From NCBI RefSeq assembly GCF_030407815.1, contig NZ_JASDCS010000005.1, positions 186,001-250,000 of the forward strand: a stretch of DNA of 64,000 nt. The letters are read 5' to 3'. The notes under the pieces are model-generated. The model ran no database searches, had not been told where the DNA came from, and saw only the letters and a list, made by a program, of their open reading frames with translations. The stretch is from Psychrobacter sp. APC 3281. Its GTDB lineage: Bacteria; Pseudomonadota; Gammaproteobacteria; Pseudomonadales; Moraxellaceae. The translations under genes and the position numbers were made by a program. Of the stretch, positions 18,737 to 28,684 are shown one piece after another; position 1 is the stretch's first letter; every line of letters starts with the position of its first letter.

Positions 18737-19750
18737 TTAGACTGAATAATACTGTTTATACCAGTCAACAAATTGTTTGATACCTTCTTCGATACTGGTT
18801 TCAGGCTTAAAGCCAATGTCCTCTACCAACTCATCTATATCGGCGTAAGTAATCGGTACGTCGCCTGCTTGCATAGGCAATAAGTTTTCTTGCGCTTTTT
18901 TACCACAAGCGTTTTCAATAGCAGTAATAAAACGGCGCAAAGTGACTGGCTGATTATTACCAATGTTGTAAATCTTATAGGGGGCAGCTGCAGTCGTAAT
19001 AGTAGAATGCTGGGGCGAAGGGGCCTTATTAATTATACGAATAATGCCGTTGACGATATCATCAATATACGTAAAGTCACGCTGCATAACACCATTATTG
19101 AATACATTAATTGGCTCGCCAGCCAGAATTTTCTTAGTAAAAGAAAAGTACGCCATATCAGGTCGACCATAAGGACCGTAAACGGTGAAAAACCTTAATC
19201 CTGTCGTAGGTATATTATATAAATGACTATAGCTATGTGCCATAAGCTCGTTGGATTTTTTGGTAGCGGCATATAGGCTGATAGGAAAATCAACACAATC
19301 AGCAGTGGTAAATGGCTGCTTTATATTCATACCATAAACAGAGCTAGAGCTTGCGTAGATTAAGTGCTTAATATCGTGGTGACGACAGCCTTCTAGAATA
19401 TTAACAAAGCCAACCACATTTGAGTCGATATACGCGTTAGGGTTTTCGATAGAATAGCGCACACCTGCTTGGGCACCTAAATTAACAACTGTATCAAATT
19501 GATAGGTTGCAAAAAGCTCAGATATGGCTTCACGATCAGCCAGATCTAACTTAATAAATGTAAAAATTTCTGGATCTGATATCTCACCTAATATTCTCAA
19601 ACGCGCTTCTTTTAGATCTGTATCATAATAGTCGTTGATATTGTCGATACCAACGATACAGTAATCCCTAGCAGATAGATCTGTTTCTAGTATCGCCTTG
19701 ATTAAATGAAAACCAATAAAACCTGCCGCACCAGTGACCAGTATTTTCAT
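18737..19750 (-). CDS. UDP-glucuronate 4-epimerase (NAD-dependent SDR epimerase)
   Basis: Predicted to interconvert UDP-glucuronate and UDP-galacturonate. The 337-residue extended SDR has the NAD loop GAAGFIG at residues 7-13, the family signature INDYYDTDLKEARL (about 38-51), SSSVYG, and the YAATK catalytic Tyr/Lys. The NDYYD-LK-RL block is typical of UDP-glucuronate 4-epimerases (LpsL/Cap1J type) rather than GalE. Its ATG overlaps the TAA of ugd by one base (TAATG), so the two are translationally coupled and work in sequence: UDP-glucose to UDP-GlcA to UDP-GalA. Confidence 0.88.
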   Translation of the reverse strand: MKILVTGAAGFIGFHLIKAILETDLSARDYCIVGIDNINDYYDTDLKEARLRILGEISDPEIFTFIKLDLADREAISELFATYQFDTVVNLGAQAGVRYSIENPNAYIDSNVVGFVNILEGCRHHDIKHLIYASSSSVYGMNIKQPFTTADCVDFPISLYAATKKSNELMAHSYSHLYNIPTTGLRFFTVYGPYGRPDMAYFSFTKKILAGEPINVFNNGVMQRDFTYIDDIVNGIIRIINKAPSPQHSTITTAAAPYKIYNIGNNQPVTLRRFITAIENACGKKAQENLLPMQAGDVPITYADIDELVEDIGFKPETSIEEGIKQFVDWYKQYYSV

Positions 19751-20916
19751 TAGTCGCTCCCAAACAGATCGCGAGTGAATACTTTGTCTGCGACATCTTT
19801 TATATCGTCAGATAGGCGGTTTGCGACAATGACATCACTCACTGATTTAAAGGTTTCTAAATCTTGAATCACACGCGAATTAAAGAAATTGTCTTCTTTT
19901 AGCACAGGTTCGTAGACAACAACCTCGATACCTTTTGCCTTGATACGTTTCATGATGCCTTGTATGGCAGATGCTCTAAAGTTATCTGACCCACTTTTCA
20001 TCACTAGGCGATGTATTCCCACGATTTTTGGCTGTCTTTCGATGATTTTATCTGCAATAAAGTCTTTGCGGGTCCTATTAGAATCGACAATGGCTTTTAT
20101 TAGGTTGCTTGGTACTTCATCGTAATTTGCTAATAACTGCTTAGTATCTTTGGGCAGACAGTAGCCGCCATAGCCAAAAGAAGGGTTATTATAATGATTG
20201 CCAATACGAGGGTCTAAGCCAATCCCTTCGATGATTTGTTTGGTCTCAAGTCCAAAGGTTTGCGCATAAGTATCAAGCTCATTAAAATAAGCCACGCGCA
20301 TCGCTAGATAAGTATTAGAAAATAATTTGATCGCTTCAGCTTCAGTAGACTCTACAAATAACAGCGGTGCATCTTTTTTGACTGCACCCTCAAGTAAAAG
20401 ATTGGCAAATATTCGAGCCTGCTCAGACTGTGCGCCTACAATGATACGTGAAGGATAAAGGTTGTCATGTAGTGCCTTACCTTCTCGCAAAAACTCAGGC
20501 GAAAAAATAATGCGATCAGTCGCATAACGTTCTCTGATACTTGTTGTATAGCCCACTGGTACTGTGGACTTAATAATAATGGTCGCTTGTTGATTGACAA
20601 AAAGTACTTGCTCAATCACTGATTCTACCGTTGATGTATTAAAATAATTGGTCTTGGTATCATAATCAGTCGGCGTGGCAACGATGATGAAATCTGCATC
20701 TTTATAAGCTTCTTTGGCATCCAGCGTTGCAGAAAAATTGAGCTCTTTATGCAATAAAAAATCTTCGATATCTGTATCTTCGATAGGAGACTGCTTGGCA
20801 TTTAACAAGGCTATTTTTTCAGCGATGACATCGACAGCAACGACTTCATTATGCTGTGCTAACAGCATTGCATTCGATAAGCCTACGTAGCCTGTACCTA
20901 CTACTGCTATTTTCAT
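19750..20916 (-). CDS. ugd: UDP-glucose 6-dehydrogenase
   Basis: Oxidises UDP-glucose to UDP-glucuronate with two NAD+. The 388-residue short-form Ugd has the N-terminal Rossmann [16 protein letters not shown] and VATPTDYD near residue 90. The catalytic loop is [15 protein letters not shown], with the active-site cysteine near residue 260. The C-terminal UDP-binding domain ([19 protein letters not shown]) follows. It directly precedes the 4-epimerase with a one-base overlap. The pair supplies acidic sugar donors for the neighbouring transferases; a phosphate-poor, uronic-acid-rich core is a reasonable inference. Confidence 0.95.
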   Translation of the reverse strand: MKIAVVGTGYVGLSNAMLLAQHNEVVAVDVIAEKIALLNAKQSPIEDTDIEDFLLHKELNFSATLDAKEAYKDADFIIVATPTDYDTKTNYFNTSTVESVIEQVLFVNQQATIIIKSTVPVGYTTSIRERYATDRIIFSPEFLREGKALHDNLYPSRIIVGAQSEQARIFANLLLEGAVKKDAPLLFVESTEAEAIKLFSNTYLAMRVAYFNELDTYAQTFGLETKQIIEGIGLDPRIGNHYNNPSFGYGGYCLPKDTKQLLANYDEVPSNLIKAIVDSNRTRKDFIADKIIERQPKIVGIHRLVMKSGSDNFRASAIQGIMKRIKAKGIEVVVYEPVLKEDNFFNSRVIQDLETFKSVSDVIVANRLSDDIKDVADKVFTRDLFGSD

Positions 20917-20999
20917 AATATATCCAAGTAATTTTTAAGCTTTTATTGGTTTAAATCAAGAGTGAGTAATCATCATTATAGTTCAAGCTTAGTCTGAAT

Positions 21000-22211
21000 T
21001 CATTTAGGCTCATTATTTGTGTTTTCTAACACGGAATTAGGCAGATAATCTAAGAACTTGTGCCTCATAGCTTGACTGATTTTTTTATACAAATCTGGTT
21101 TCAAAAGATCCAAACTTTGAATACAACCATATTTGATAGTTTTATCTTCTAAAGCAATGATAAAGTCCTCTACGCTATTCTCATTTTTTAGATAGTTGAT
21201 AGAGGTATTATGCTTTAAGTGTGCTTCGCTTTTTTGAATTTTCAGATGATTCATCAGTGTTATAGGGTTAACTTGGGCGACATCTCTGAATTTGTATTTT
21301 ATCTGCTCGGTCAATAATTGCGGATGATTCAACAAATGGGACTTTAAGATGTTTTTATCGACAATATGAGGGTAATGATGAATTTCAAAAAACTGATTCA
21401 TGCCCAGTATTTTAGCACTTAACATTTGCGCGATAGTATGCCTTGGCTGTATCGATGTGCCAAACAATTTAAAGCGTGATTTTCGAAAATTAAGCTTGGC
21501 ATTCAAAGCAGCACTTTTACGCCACTCACCATGAATGATTAGCTTCTCACTGTCTAAAAAGTCATCTATCGTCACTGGTTGATTAAAAAAGAAATCATCG
21601 TTCATATAGATAAAATAGTCAGACAATCCTTGGATATTCCAAATCATCGTCTCAATTGATCGAGTGTTGAAGGTCGGTAAAAATTCTTCATAACCTAAAA
21701 ATATGTCCTTATGATCAACAATGCGTATTTTATCTGCTGAGCAAATACCTTGCTTGGCAAACTCATCGATGAACGCTGGCTTTTGTTGATCTGTGACGAC
21801 ATATATATGACGACAAAAAGGCACATATTTGATGATAGAAGCAATATTATAATATATCTCATCGTCACTGGCGAAACGCGTGTCAGTTATTGCGTCAGAT
21901 GCCACTTCTTTAGTTGGCTTATACTGTTCTCGCTTTTGTTTGAGTATAGGGTCTGCGCCATCTACCCAAGCAATGACGATGTCTAATGTACTTTCATTAG
22001 GCTGCTTCATAACTGATCCTGCTCTCATCGGATATGCATCTATTTTAGTAGCTATATTAGACCAGCTATGATATTTGCTGATGCGATTATTAACAAGGTT
22101 TAATCGATTCAGATAGTTAGACTTATTATCATTTTTTATAGAGATACCGTTAAATCCTGCTCGTACTTTACTGAGTAAATGCCGAGCACCAGCGGTAGGT
22201 GAGACTAGCAT
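21000..22211 (-). CDS. Stealth-family sugar-phosphate transferase
   Basis: Members of this family transfer hexose-1-phosphate to build phosphodiester-linked capsule or surface glycans; the animal relative is the GlcNAc-1-phosphotransferase alpha/beta subunit. In this 403-residue protein, conserved region 1 is LDIVIAWVDGADPILKQKR (residues 76-94). Region 2 spans RFASDDEIYYNIASIIKYV, ends in the DQQKP turn, and continues to FNTRSIETMIWNIQGLSDYF and the acidic MNDDFFF (about 203-209). Basic N-terminal residues (1-70) precede it. It lies 83 bases upstream of ugd, in the same direction, and probably heads that operon. Confidence 0.88.
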   Translation of the reverse strand: MLVSPTAGARHLLSKVRAGFNGISIKNDNKSNYLNRLNLVNNRISKYHSWSNIATKIDAYPMRAGSVMKQPNESTLDIVIAWVDGADPILKQKREQYKPTKEVASDAITDTRFASDDEIYYNIASIIKYVPFCRHIYVVTDQQKPAFIDEFAKQGICSADKIRIVDHKDIFLGYEEFLPTFNTRSIETMIWNIQGLSDYFIYMNDDFFFNQPVTIDDFLDSEKLIIHGEWRKSAALNAKLNFRKSRFKLFGTSIQPRHTIAQMLSAKILGMNQFFEIHHYPHIVDKNILKSHLLNHPQLLTEQIKYKFRDVAQVNPITLMNHLKIQKSEAHLKHNTSINYLKNENSVEDFIIALEDKTIKYGCIQSLDLLKPDLYKKISQAMRHKFLDYLPNSVLENTNNEPK

Positions 22212-22270
22212 ATAAAGTTAGAACGCTGCAATAATTATGACCATAGATGCATTCATTTGGCTAACCTATC

Positions 22271-23437
22271 ATGCCTATACCGTTAAAAAACCAAGCTGAG
22301 ACACCAATGCCACCTATTATTCTATTTATTTTAAAAGCGCTTGAAGGTCGCGGTGCTGAGCGTATGGTTGCGACGTTGGCAAGCACTTATGCAGATATGG
22401 GCTATCGTACTCATATTCTATGTTTGGAAGCGACGCAAGATATGCTACTAGACGCTCGTGTGCAATATCACATCGTGCCATATGATGAGGTGTTTTCTGA
22501 GCAGAATCTCGACCCAGAATCTACGCAAGCACAAGCCTACGAATCAGTCGCTAAGCGTATTGACACTTACGTGCTTAGCCAAATAGGGAAGCCAGATTTG
22601 ATACTGGCTAATATCTATAAAATAAACTGGATGATGGCATATAGCCAGTTGCCAAACATCGTAAATGTACTGCATACGGCGCTATCTAAGCAGTTCCAAA
22701 ACCAGTTATTAGAGTCGCCAGTACAGACTATAAATCATTTGAAACTGGTCTATGGCGCTCATCCTTGTAGCTGTGTGAGTAAGGGTGCACACCAAGATTT
22801 GATTGCTCTTATAGGAAATATCACCAAAACCACAACAATCTATAATCCTTGTGATGCTACTGGTATAAAGACCAAAGCAGCAGCATCTAGCCATCTTGAA
22901 CATTTCGGATTAGTAGATAAAGAGTACATTATACATGTCGCCTCATTTGATGACATGAAAGGTCATCGAGACTTGCTACAGGCGTATGCCAAAACAGAAC
23001 GAAAGCTGCCATTAGTGCTAGTAGGTAAAGGTAGGCTTGAAGCAGAGATTGAACAGTTGGCTGTCCAACTAAATATTAGCGATTGTATTAAGTTTTTAGG
23101 CTTCCAGACCAACCCTTATCCATTAATTAGATCAGCTGCACTGATGGTACTCACCTCTAAGTTTGAAGGCTTTGGCTATGTCATCGTAGAGGCGCAAGCA
23201 CTGGGCGTACCAGTAATCAGTACGGATTGTCCTTTTGGTCCACGAGAGCTATTACCCGAGCAGAACTTGATTGCGGTAGGTGATATTGATGGCTTGGCCA
23301 CTCTCATCGATCAAGCCATAGACAACCTTACAGATTATATCGTGCCGCTAAACCAGCAGTTACTGCCTGAACATATTGCAAGACAGTACTTAGCGTTTGG
23401 TTATGTTTTAGATTCAGATAAAAATGAGGGTTTATAA
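22271..23437 (+). CDS. GT4-family glycosyltransferase (paralogue 3)
   Basis: A 388-residue GT-B transferase related to the two GT4 genes at 15565-17819 but more diverged. The N-terminus PIILFILKALEGRGAERM replaces the NCLQGGGAER loop. The E-x7-E motif is in EGFGYVIVEAQALGVPVIS, followed by TDCPFGPRELLPEQNL. It is a lone rightward gene flanked by leftward genes, divergent from the Stealth gene with a 59-base gap that must hold both promoters. Translation may begin at the first ATG or at the ATG 36 bases later, just before the conserved block. Confidence 0.83.
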   Translation: MPIPLKNQAETPMPPIILFILKALEGRGAERMVATLASTYADMGYRTHILCLEATQDMLLDARVQYHIVPYDEVFSEQNLDPESTQAQAYESVAKRIDTYVLSQIGKPDLILANIYKINWMMAYSQLPNIVNVLHTALSKQFQNQLLESPVQTINHLKLVYGAHPCSCVSKGAHQDLIALIGNITKTTTIYNPCDATGIKTKAAASSHLEHFGLVDKEYIIHVASFDDMKGHRDLLQAYAKTERKLPLVLVGKGRLEAEIEQLAVQLNISDCIKFLGFQTNPYPLIRSAALMVLTSKFEGFGYVIVEAQALGVPVISTDCPFGPRELLPEQNLIAVGDIDGLATLIDQAIDNLTDYIVPLNQQLLPEHIARQYLAFGYVLDSDKNEGL

Positions 23438-23496
23438 CTTGTAGTGGTTCTTAATTAAACGCCATCAAGTAGAGGTTATCAACGGCGAGTCATTAA

Positions 23497-24354
23497 CTAG
23501 AAAGTATCAAATAGCGATTTAGAGATAGGAGAGTGGTTGACGACGGGTACACCATGCGATTGATAGATTCTGCCTAGCAAGTTAAACGAAGGCACAATGC
23601 GCTCGTTCATGACTTTGCTGAGCATACTTGGTGCACTATTGTTTTTATTTTCATAAAACCGTGGTTGCTTACTGTTAAGCAGGTCAATACCATATAGATG
23701 AATACACGCTGCTTGACGCGAAAACGCCAATTGCGCTGCGACATAAGCGACAGTACCTGCTTCCACAAATCCATGAGTAATGTTAAGAGAGACGCCGATG
23801 TCAGCCGCTTTATGATTACTATCAATAATAAAGTTTGGATTATTGATAAAGTAGGATAGCGGCATTTTTTTATTGAGTAATTTTTTCTTAAAGATCAGCT
23901 TATTAAAAGATAGCTTGTTTGACTTCACTCCCCATGGCCTATCTACTGGGTACAACACTCGCATGGCATGATGGTACGTTCGCATAATATCAGGGTGCGT
24001 GGTGGCCATCGCTTCAAAGACAGCTAACGTTGCATATAGAGGTTGCCCTGTATAGTACTGCTGTAAAATCTCAGGCTGATGATTGATAAAGCGCGCATCA
24101 CTGATGACGTAACCAGCAATATCGGTAAACTGATGCTGCCCAACCAGGCTGATACTGCCATTAACAAAAATAGTAGGCGTATCTAGGAGCTCTGCTAACG
24201 GCAGCTGCTGTATAGATGGTCCTGAGGCGATAATATTGACGTCTTTTCCATGCAGGCTTTGTTCAGGTTCATTGGCATTAAAAGCATTGATAATGATGAG
24301 CTCATTATCAATGTTGAACCCAGCGGTAGCAGGTAATCTCAAATATAGCGCCAT
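23497..24354 (-). CDS. WaaZ-like (Kdo III) transferase
   Basis: A 285-residue protein resembling the WaaZ/KdoIII family that adds a third Kdo to the inner core. Landmarks in WaaZ order are NIIASGPSIQQLPL near residue 40, IFVNGSISLVG near 66 and GYVISDARFI near 82. Later come DIGVSLNITHG, TVAYVAAQLAF and the helix CIHLYGIDL with the downstream PRFYENK. It carries no DXD or GT-B loop. It is leftward and lies between a GT4 gene and a GT-A gene. Identity is judged from remembered family landmarks, not an alignment; an alternative is an uncharacterised transferase of the same fold. Confidence 0.65.
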   Translation of the reverse strand: MALYLRLPATAGFNIDNELIIINAFNANEPEQSLHGKDVNIIASGPSIQQLPLAELLDTPTIFVNGSISLVGQHQFTDIAGYVISDARFINHQPEILQQYYTGQPLYATLAVFEAMATTHPDIMRTYHHAMRVLYPVDRPWGVKSNKLSFNKLIFKKKLLNKKMPLSYFINNPNFIIDSNHKAADIGVSLNITHGFVEAGTVAYVAAQLAFSRQAACIHLYGIDLLNSKQPRFYENKNNSAPSMLSKVMNERIVPSFNLLGRIYQSHGVPVVNHSPISKSLFDTF

Positions 24355-24450
24355 ACTATTTTCCAGTCGTTTATTTCACCTATCTTATATCTTAATACAC
24401 TGCCTTTACGCTAATTATAAATTGCCTACATATGGTTAATTACTAAGCAT

Positions 24451-25251
24451 TTATTGCCAATGGTCTTTCAACCATGGGCTTGGCTTCACATGCCGATACC
24501 ATTTACCGCCACTACCAGCAATTGCATCGGGCGGGTTAATCTCACCGTGGAAGATAACGATTTTTGCATCATCCGGCAGAGTAGGTGTGCGCACAAAGTT
24601 AAAAGGAATCGGCGCAATACATTGGTACTTAAAGCTGACACACCATGTTTTGTCCCAATACTCTAGGTGATGATGCTCACGCAAATAGTTAGAGAGGTAA
24701 GCCTGCTCGTGACGTACTTGGGTGCGAATGGTTTCAAAGTTCCGCTCAAAATTGGACAGCAAATCAGGATAGGTATTCATGCCAATATTAAAGCGGTAGA
24801 CGGAGCTGTTGCCAATCATGCGCCAAGGTTTTTTCCAGTCGCGGATGATGACGACACTGTCCTCATGCTCAGCTTGATAAGTAAAAAACGCATCGATATT
24901 ATCGACAATGACGATATCAATATCTAAAAATAGGGCCACACCTTTTAAATCATACAGCTCAGGCTTAAAGGTAGTCAGTTTTTTCCAACCACGTTCAGGA
25001 CCTGCTGGTAAATCCATGTCAGGTATCGGATAGCAGGCAATCGTAGGGTCAATACCTGTGCTGTCATCGGTCAAGCAAACCATTTTAAAATCCAAGGTTA
25101 GATGTCGACTAACCATGTTGTAGAGACGATTGACATATTCAGGACCATATTTGTCGCCCCATTTCATACAGATGATATAACGCTGTTCAGCAGCATTTGT
25201 GATGGTTTGATGAGGGTCTATAGATGAGGTCTTAGTTACGTCAGATGTCAT
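24451..25251 (-). CDS. DXD-type (GT-A) glycosyltransferase, paralogue of the first locus gene
   Basis: A 266-residue paralogue of the transferase at 13723-14559. Both carry the ICMKWGDKYG/ICIKWGTKYG N-terminal strand, FKMVCLTDDST, and the DXD block ALFLDIDIVIVDN (D110/D112). They also share the ending AKIVIFHGEINP / ARIVIFPGDLYP. This copy lacks the basic C-terminal tail of its relative and ends WLKDHWQ. The two paralogues sit at opposite edges of the glycan locus and on opposite strands. The acceptor and donor are unknown. Confidence 0.8.
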   Translation of the reverse strand: MTSDVTKTSSIDPHQTITNAAEQRYIICMKWGDKYGPEYVNRLYNMVSRHLTLDFKMVCLTDDSTGIDPTIACYPIPDMDLPAGPERGWKKLTTFKPELYDLKGVALFLDIDIVIVDNIDAFFTYQAEHEDSVVIIRDWKKPWRMIGNSSVYRFNIGMNTYPDLLSNFERNFETIRTQVRHEQAYLSNYLREHHHLEYWDKTWCVSFKYQCIAPIPFNFVRTPTLPDDAKIVIFHGEINPPDAIAGSGGKWYRHVKPSPWLKDHWQ

Positions 25252-25384
25252 AATGCACTCGTATTGAGATAATAGTCAGATAAATGAAGGACTAATAAAA
25301 GTAAAAGAATATAGAGTTCAGCCAATATTAGCATAGCTGTGACTGATGGTACGTCTAAATAGTGCAACGCTAGGTTGGTTATGA

Positions 25385-26416
25385 CTAATGATTGTCGAGC
25401 TTAGTGTTATCATTTTTAACAGTACTATCGTTTTCAACATTGTCGCTTTCAACATTGTCATTTTTAACGCTATCGTTGATATTACTATCAGAGCGACTAG
25501 AAACGTTAGAATGGTGAGATTGAATAAAGGCTGCTAAAGTCTCTTTATCTTTTCGGTAAGGATTGCCTAAGTCTGGTATACGCTTAAAACGTCGATAGCC
25601 CCACATATAATGACTGTAGTTGTCTGTAATCATACGCTCCATGGCCTGATTGAGAGCATGAGTTGCCACTTCAGCATTACGGTCATACAAGGCTGGATCG
25701 TTGAGTTTGTAGCAGTAAATATCAAAACCGCGTCCATCGGTACGGCGAATACAAGATAAGCCAACCAGCGCACATTTGGTCTTGCTCGCCAATTTTGAGG
25801 CAAGGGTACTGGTCAATGTTTTGATACCAAAGAACGGAACAACAACACCGCCTGATGGCTCTGGAACGTGGTCGGGCAATACAATACTAAAACCACCTTG
25901 CTTGAGTGTTTTAAACACGGCTTTAACGCCGCTCCCATCAGTAGGTACCAAAGTGGCATTAAGTCGCGCTCGACCCTGAAGGATAAACTCGTTAGCGAAT
26001 TTGCCGTCAACTGGCTTATACATAATGGTTGGCGCACCAAACTGGTTGAGCCAAGCATTCATCATCTCCCAAGTGCCGAGATGCGGGACGATAGCAAGCA
26101 TGCCATTTGGATTGTCAAGACCTTCTAAAAAAATGTCTTTATTATGGACATCACAAATCTGAGCGATACTCCACTCAGGAGGCATCGCCCAGCTTTTTAT
26201 AGATTCAATACTGGTCAAACATTGATGATAGATGATGTCTTTGGTCAACGCACGTTTTTGCTGCTCAGACAGTGTGTGAGTAATCAGCGCCAGATTGATC
26301 TGAATGGTACGCATGATACTTAGACTGGGTATCTTAATGATAACCCACGCAACAAAACGTGCCAGCATCTGCAGTACAGACAATGGCACGACTTTGAAAA
26401 TATGATACGGATTCAT
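25385..26416 (-). CDS. Lipid A-type lauroyl/myristoyl acyltransferase family protein (LpxL/HtrB-like)
   Basis: Inner-membrane-associated acyltransferase (LPLAT superfamily), probably adding a secondary acyl chain to Kdo2-lipid A. There is one hydrophobic N-terminal segment (FKVVPLSVLQMLARFVAWVI). The HxxxxE catalytic pair is in VPHLGTWEMMN near residue 112, and GSGVKAVFKTLKQGG and VLPDHVPEP follow. The ATG at 26416 is preferred over a GTG six bases earlier. The last 35 residues are a low-complexity Asn/Asp/Ser tail built from roughly five-residue repeats (around KNDNVESDNVEND), encoded by 15-base DNA repeats; this is not part of the enzyme fold. Confidence 0.85.
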   Translation of the reverse strand: MNPYHIFKVVPLSVLQMLARFVAWVIIKIPSLSIMRTIQINLALITHTLSEQQKRALTKDIIYHQCLTSIESIKSWAMPPEWSIAQICDVHNKDIFLEGLDNPNGMLAIVPHLGTWEMMNAWLNQFGAPTIMYKPVDGKFANEFILQGRARLNATLVPTDGSGVKAVFKTLKQGGFSIVLPDHVPEPSGGVVVPFFGIKTLTSTLASKLASKTKCALVGLSCIRRTDGRGFDIYCYKLNDPALYDRNAEVATHALNQAMERMITDNYSHYMWGYRRFKRIPDLGNPYRKDKETLAAFIQSHHSNVSSRSDSNINDSVKNDNVESDNVENDSTVKNDNTKLDNH

Positions 26417-26483
26417 GACCACTCACATGGTAATGAATCACATAACAAGCACTGTAGACAGCAACCGCGCATCATCAAACGAT

Positions 26484-28325
26484 TTATTCAGCAGGCTTGT
26501 TAGTATCAGCTTGTGCTTTTTCACGCACACGGATACCAAGCTCACGCAGTTGTTTGCTATCAACGCCAGCAGGTGCTTGGGTCAATGGGCAATCAGCTGT
26601 TTTGGTTTTTGGGAAAGCGATAACGTCACGGATAGAGCTTGCGCCTACCATCAACATAATCAAACGATCCAAACCAAATGCTAGGCCGCCATGCGGTGGT
26701 GCACCGAATTTTAGGGCATCAAGTAAGAAACCGAATTTGTCTTCAGCTTCTTGCTCACCAATACCCAAGGCTTCAAGTACAGCTTGCTGCATATCGTAAG
26801 TATTGATACGTAAGCTACCACCACCAATCTCAGTACCGTTCAATACCATGTCATAGGCGATAGAAAGGGCAGACTCTGGATTGTTTTTCAACTCTTCAAC
26901 TGAGCCTTTAGGCTTAGTGAATGGATGATGCATCGACGTCCAGCGACCATCGTCAGTCTCTTCAAACATCGGGAAGTCGGTCACCCAAAGTGGGGCCCAT
27001 TCACAAGTCGTCATTTCAAGATCTAGACCGATTTTTTGGCGTAATGCACCAATTGCATCATTCACGACACTGGCTTTATCTGCACCAAAGAAGATAATGT
27101 CGCCATCTTCTGCAGCAGTACGCTCGATTAAGCTCACAAGTACGTCATCAGTCATATTTTTGATGATTGGAGACTGTAGGCCAGACTCTTTATCCACACC
27201 ATTGTTGATACTGCTAGCGTCATTGACTTTGATATAAGCCAAACCGCGTGCGCCATAAATACCAACAAACTTGGTATAAGCATCGATTTGCTTACGGCTC
27301 AATGAAGCGCCACCAGGAATGCGTAGGGCAGCGACACGACCTTTAGGATCGTTCGCAGGACCGGCAAATACCTTAAAGTCGACGTCTTTCATCAGGTCTG
27401 CAACGTCAACCAACTTTAGAGGAATACGTAAGTCAGGCTTGTCTGATGCATAGTCGCGCATTGCTTCTGCGTAAGTCATGCGAGGGAACTGCTCAAACTC
27501 AACATCCATCATGGTCTTGAACAAATGCTTGATAAGACCTTCGTTGATGTTCATGATTTCTTCTTCGTTCAAGAAAGAAGTCTCGATATCCACCTGAGTA
27601 AATTCAGGCTGACGATCGGCACGTAAATCTTCATCACGGAAGCATTTAGCAATTTGATAATAACGATCAAAACCTGACACCATCAATAATTGCTTAAATA
27701 GCTGTGGTGACTGCGGCAGGGCAAAGAAGTTACCTGGACGGGTACGTGATGGTACAAGATAATCACGCGCACCTTCAGGCGTTGCACGAGTCAAGATAGG
27801 TGTCTCAACGTCCAAGAAACCATGATCGTCTAAATAACGACGAATCGCTGACGTTGCCTTGGCACGGAACACCATACGCTCTTGCATTTGCGGACGACGC
27901 ATATCAAGATAACGATATTTTAGACGCAAGTCTTCAGATACCGTCGTTTTTTCGTCATTCAATGGGAATGGCGGTGTTTCAGACTTAGCCAGTACTTCAA
28001 TTTCTTTGCCCAATAGCTCAATTTGGCCACTGGTCATATTATTATTTTCAGTACCTTCATAACGACGACGTACGCGGCCAGTTATCTTTAGCACGTATTC
28101 AGGACGTACAGCATCAGCAGTCGCAAATGCTTCAGGGGTATCAGGGTCGACCACGACCTGTAAGATACCAGCGCGGTCACGCATGTCTAAGAAAATCACG
28201 CCACCGTGATCGCGACGACGATGTACCCAGCCTACGATACTAATGGTTTGCTCAAGCAAGCTCTCGGTTACAGCTCCGCAATACTCGTCTCGGTATTCGC
28301 TATGCGTCATAGTGCTTTGCGTCAT
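26484..28325 (-). CDS. aspS: Aspartyl-tRNA synthetase, predicted non-discriminating
   Basis: Class II synthetase charging tRNA-Asp (and probably tRNA-Asn) with aspartate. The 613-residue bacterial type has an N-terminal OB fold, catalytic motif 2 ([19 protein letters not shown]), an inserted GAD domain, and motif 3 ([13 protein letters not shown]). In the anticodon-binding loop the sequence is [11 protein letters not shown]. The histidine (H40 here) is the residue that marks relaxed, non-discriminating enzymes such as that of Pseudomonas aeruginosa, whereas discriminating enzymes have leucine. Starts at 28325 or 28310 are both possible. It diverges from sohB. Confidence 0.96.
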   Translation of the reverse strand: MTQSTMTHSEYRDEYCGAVTESLLEQTISIVGWVHRRRDHGGVIFLDMRDRAGILQVVVDPDTPEAFATADAVRPEYVLKITGRVRRRYEGTENNNMTSGQIELLGKEIEVLAKSETPPFPLNDEKTTVSEDLRLKYRYLDMRRPQMQERMVFRAKATSAIRRYLDDHGFLDVETPILTRATPEGARDYLVPSRTRPGNFFALPQSPQLFKQLLMVSGFDRYYQIAKCFRDEDLRADRQPEFTQVDIETSFLNEEEIMNINEGLIKHLFKTMMDVEFEQFPRMTYAEAMRDYASDKPDLRIPLKLVDVADLMKDVDFKVFAGPANDPKGRVAALRIPGGASLSRKQIDAYTKFVGIYGARGLAYIKVNDASSINNGVDKESGLQSPIIKNMTDDVLVSLIERTAAEDGDIIFFGADKASVVNDAIGALRQKIGLDLEMTTCEWAPLWVTDFPMFEETDDGRWTSMHHPFTKPKGSVEELKNNPESALSIAYDMVLNGTEIGGGSLRINTYDMQQAVLEALGIGEQEAEDKFGFLLDALKFGAPPHGGLAFGLDRLIMLMVGASSIRDVIAFPKTKTADCPLTQAPAGVDSKQLRELGIRVREKAQADTNKPAE

Positions 28326-28684
28326 AATATGGTTATCCAGTTATCAGCCCAATTCGAAGTACAATAATGCAGCCATTGTTGTGCGTTTCAAGCTATTTGC
28401 AAAAAAAACACACAAACAACGCGATTAAGACATATGGTCATCACGTTGGCTGCAGAAAATTTGTTATAAACGCATATTATGCCTAATCTACCTTTGTTAT
28501 ACAACCGGCTGAGTTCAATCAAAGCGTAGCCATGCATTGGTATCGGCTGTATTTATTGAGCGATATCTATATTAGGTTAAATATTGTCATTTTGCTTGAA
28601 AATACCAGCGAGCGTGCGCATATCAACCGTACCTGAATAAAAACATCTATATTGATATACCTACTGACTTGAGGATTTGTAATC
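28326..28684. other. 359-base divergent intergenic region (aspS/sohB)
   Basis: Contains the promoters of both flanking genes. A GAGGA ribosome site for sohB is at the right end. No T-box, RNA gene or ORF was recognised. Confidence 0.5.
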
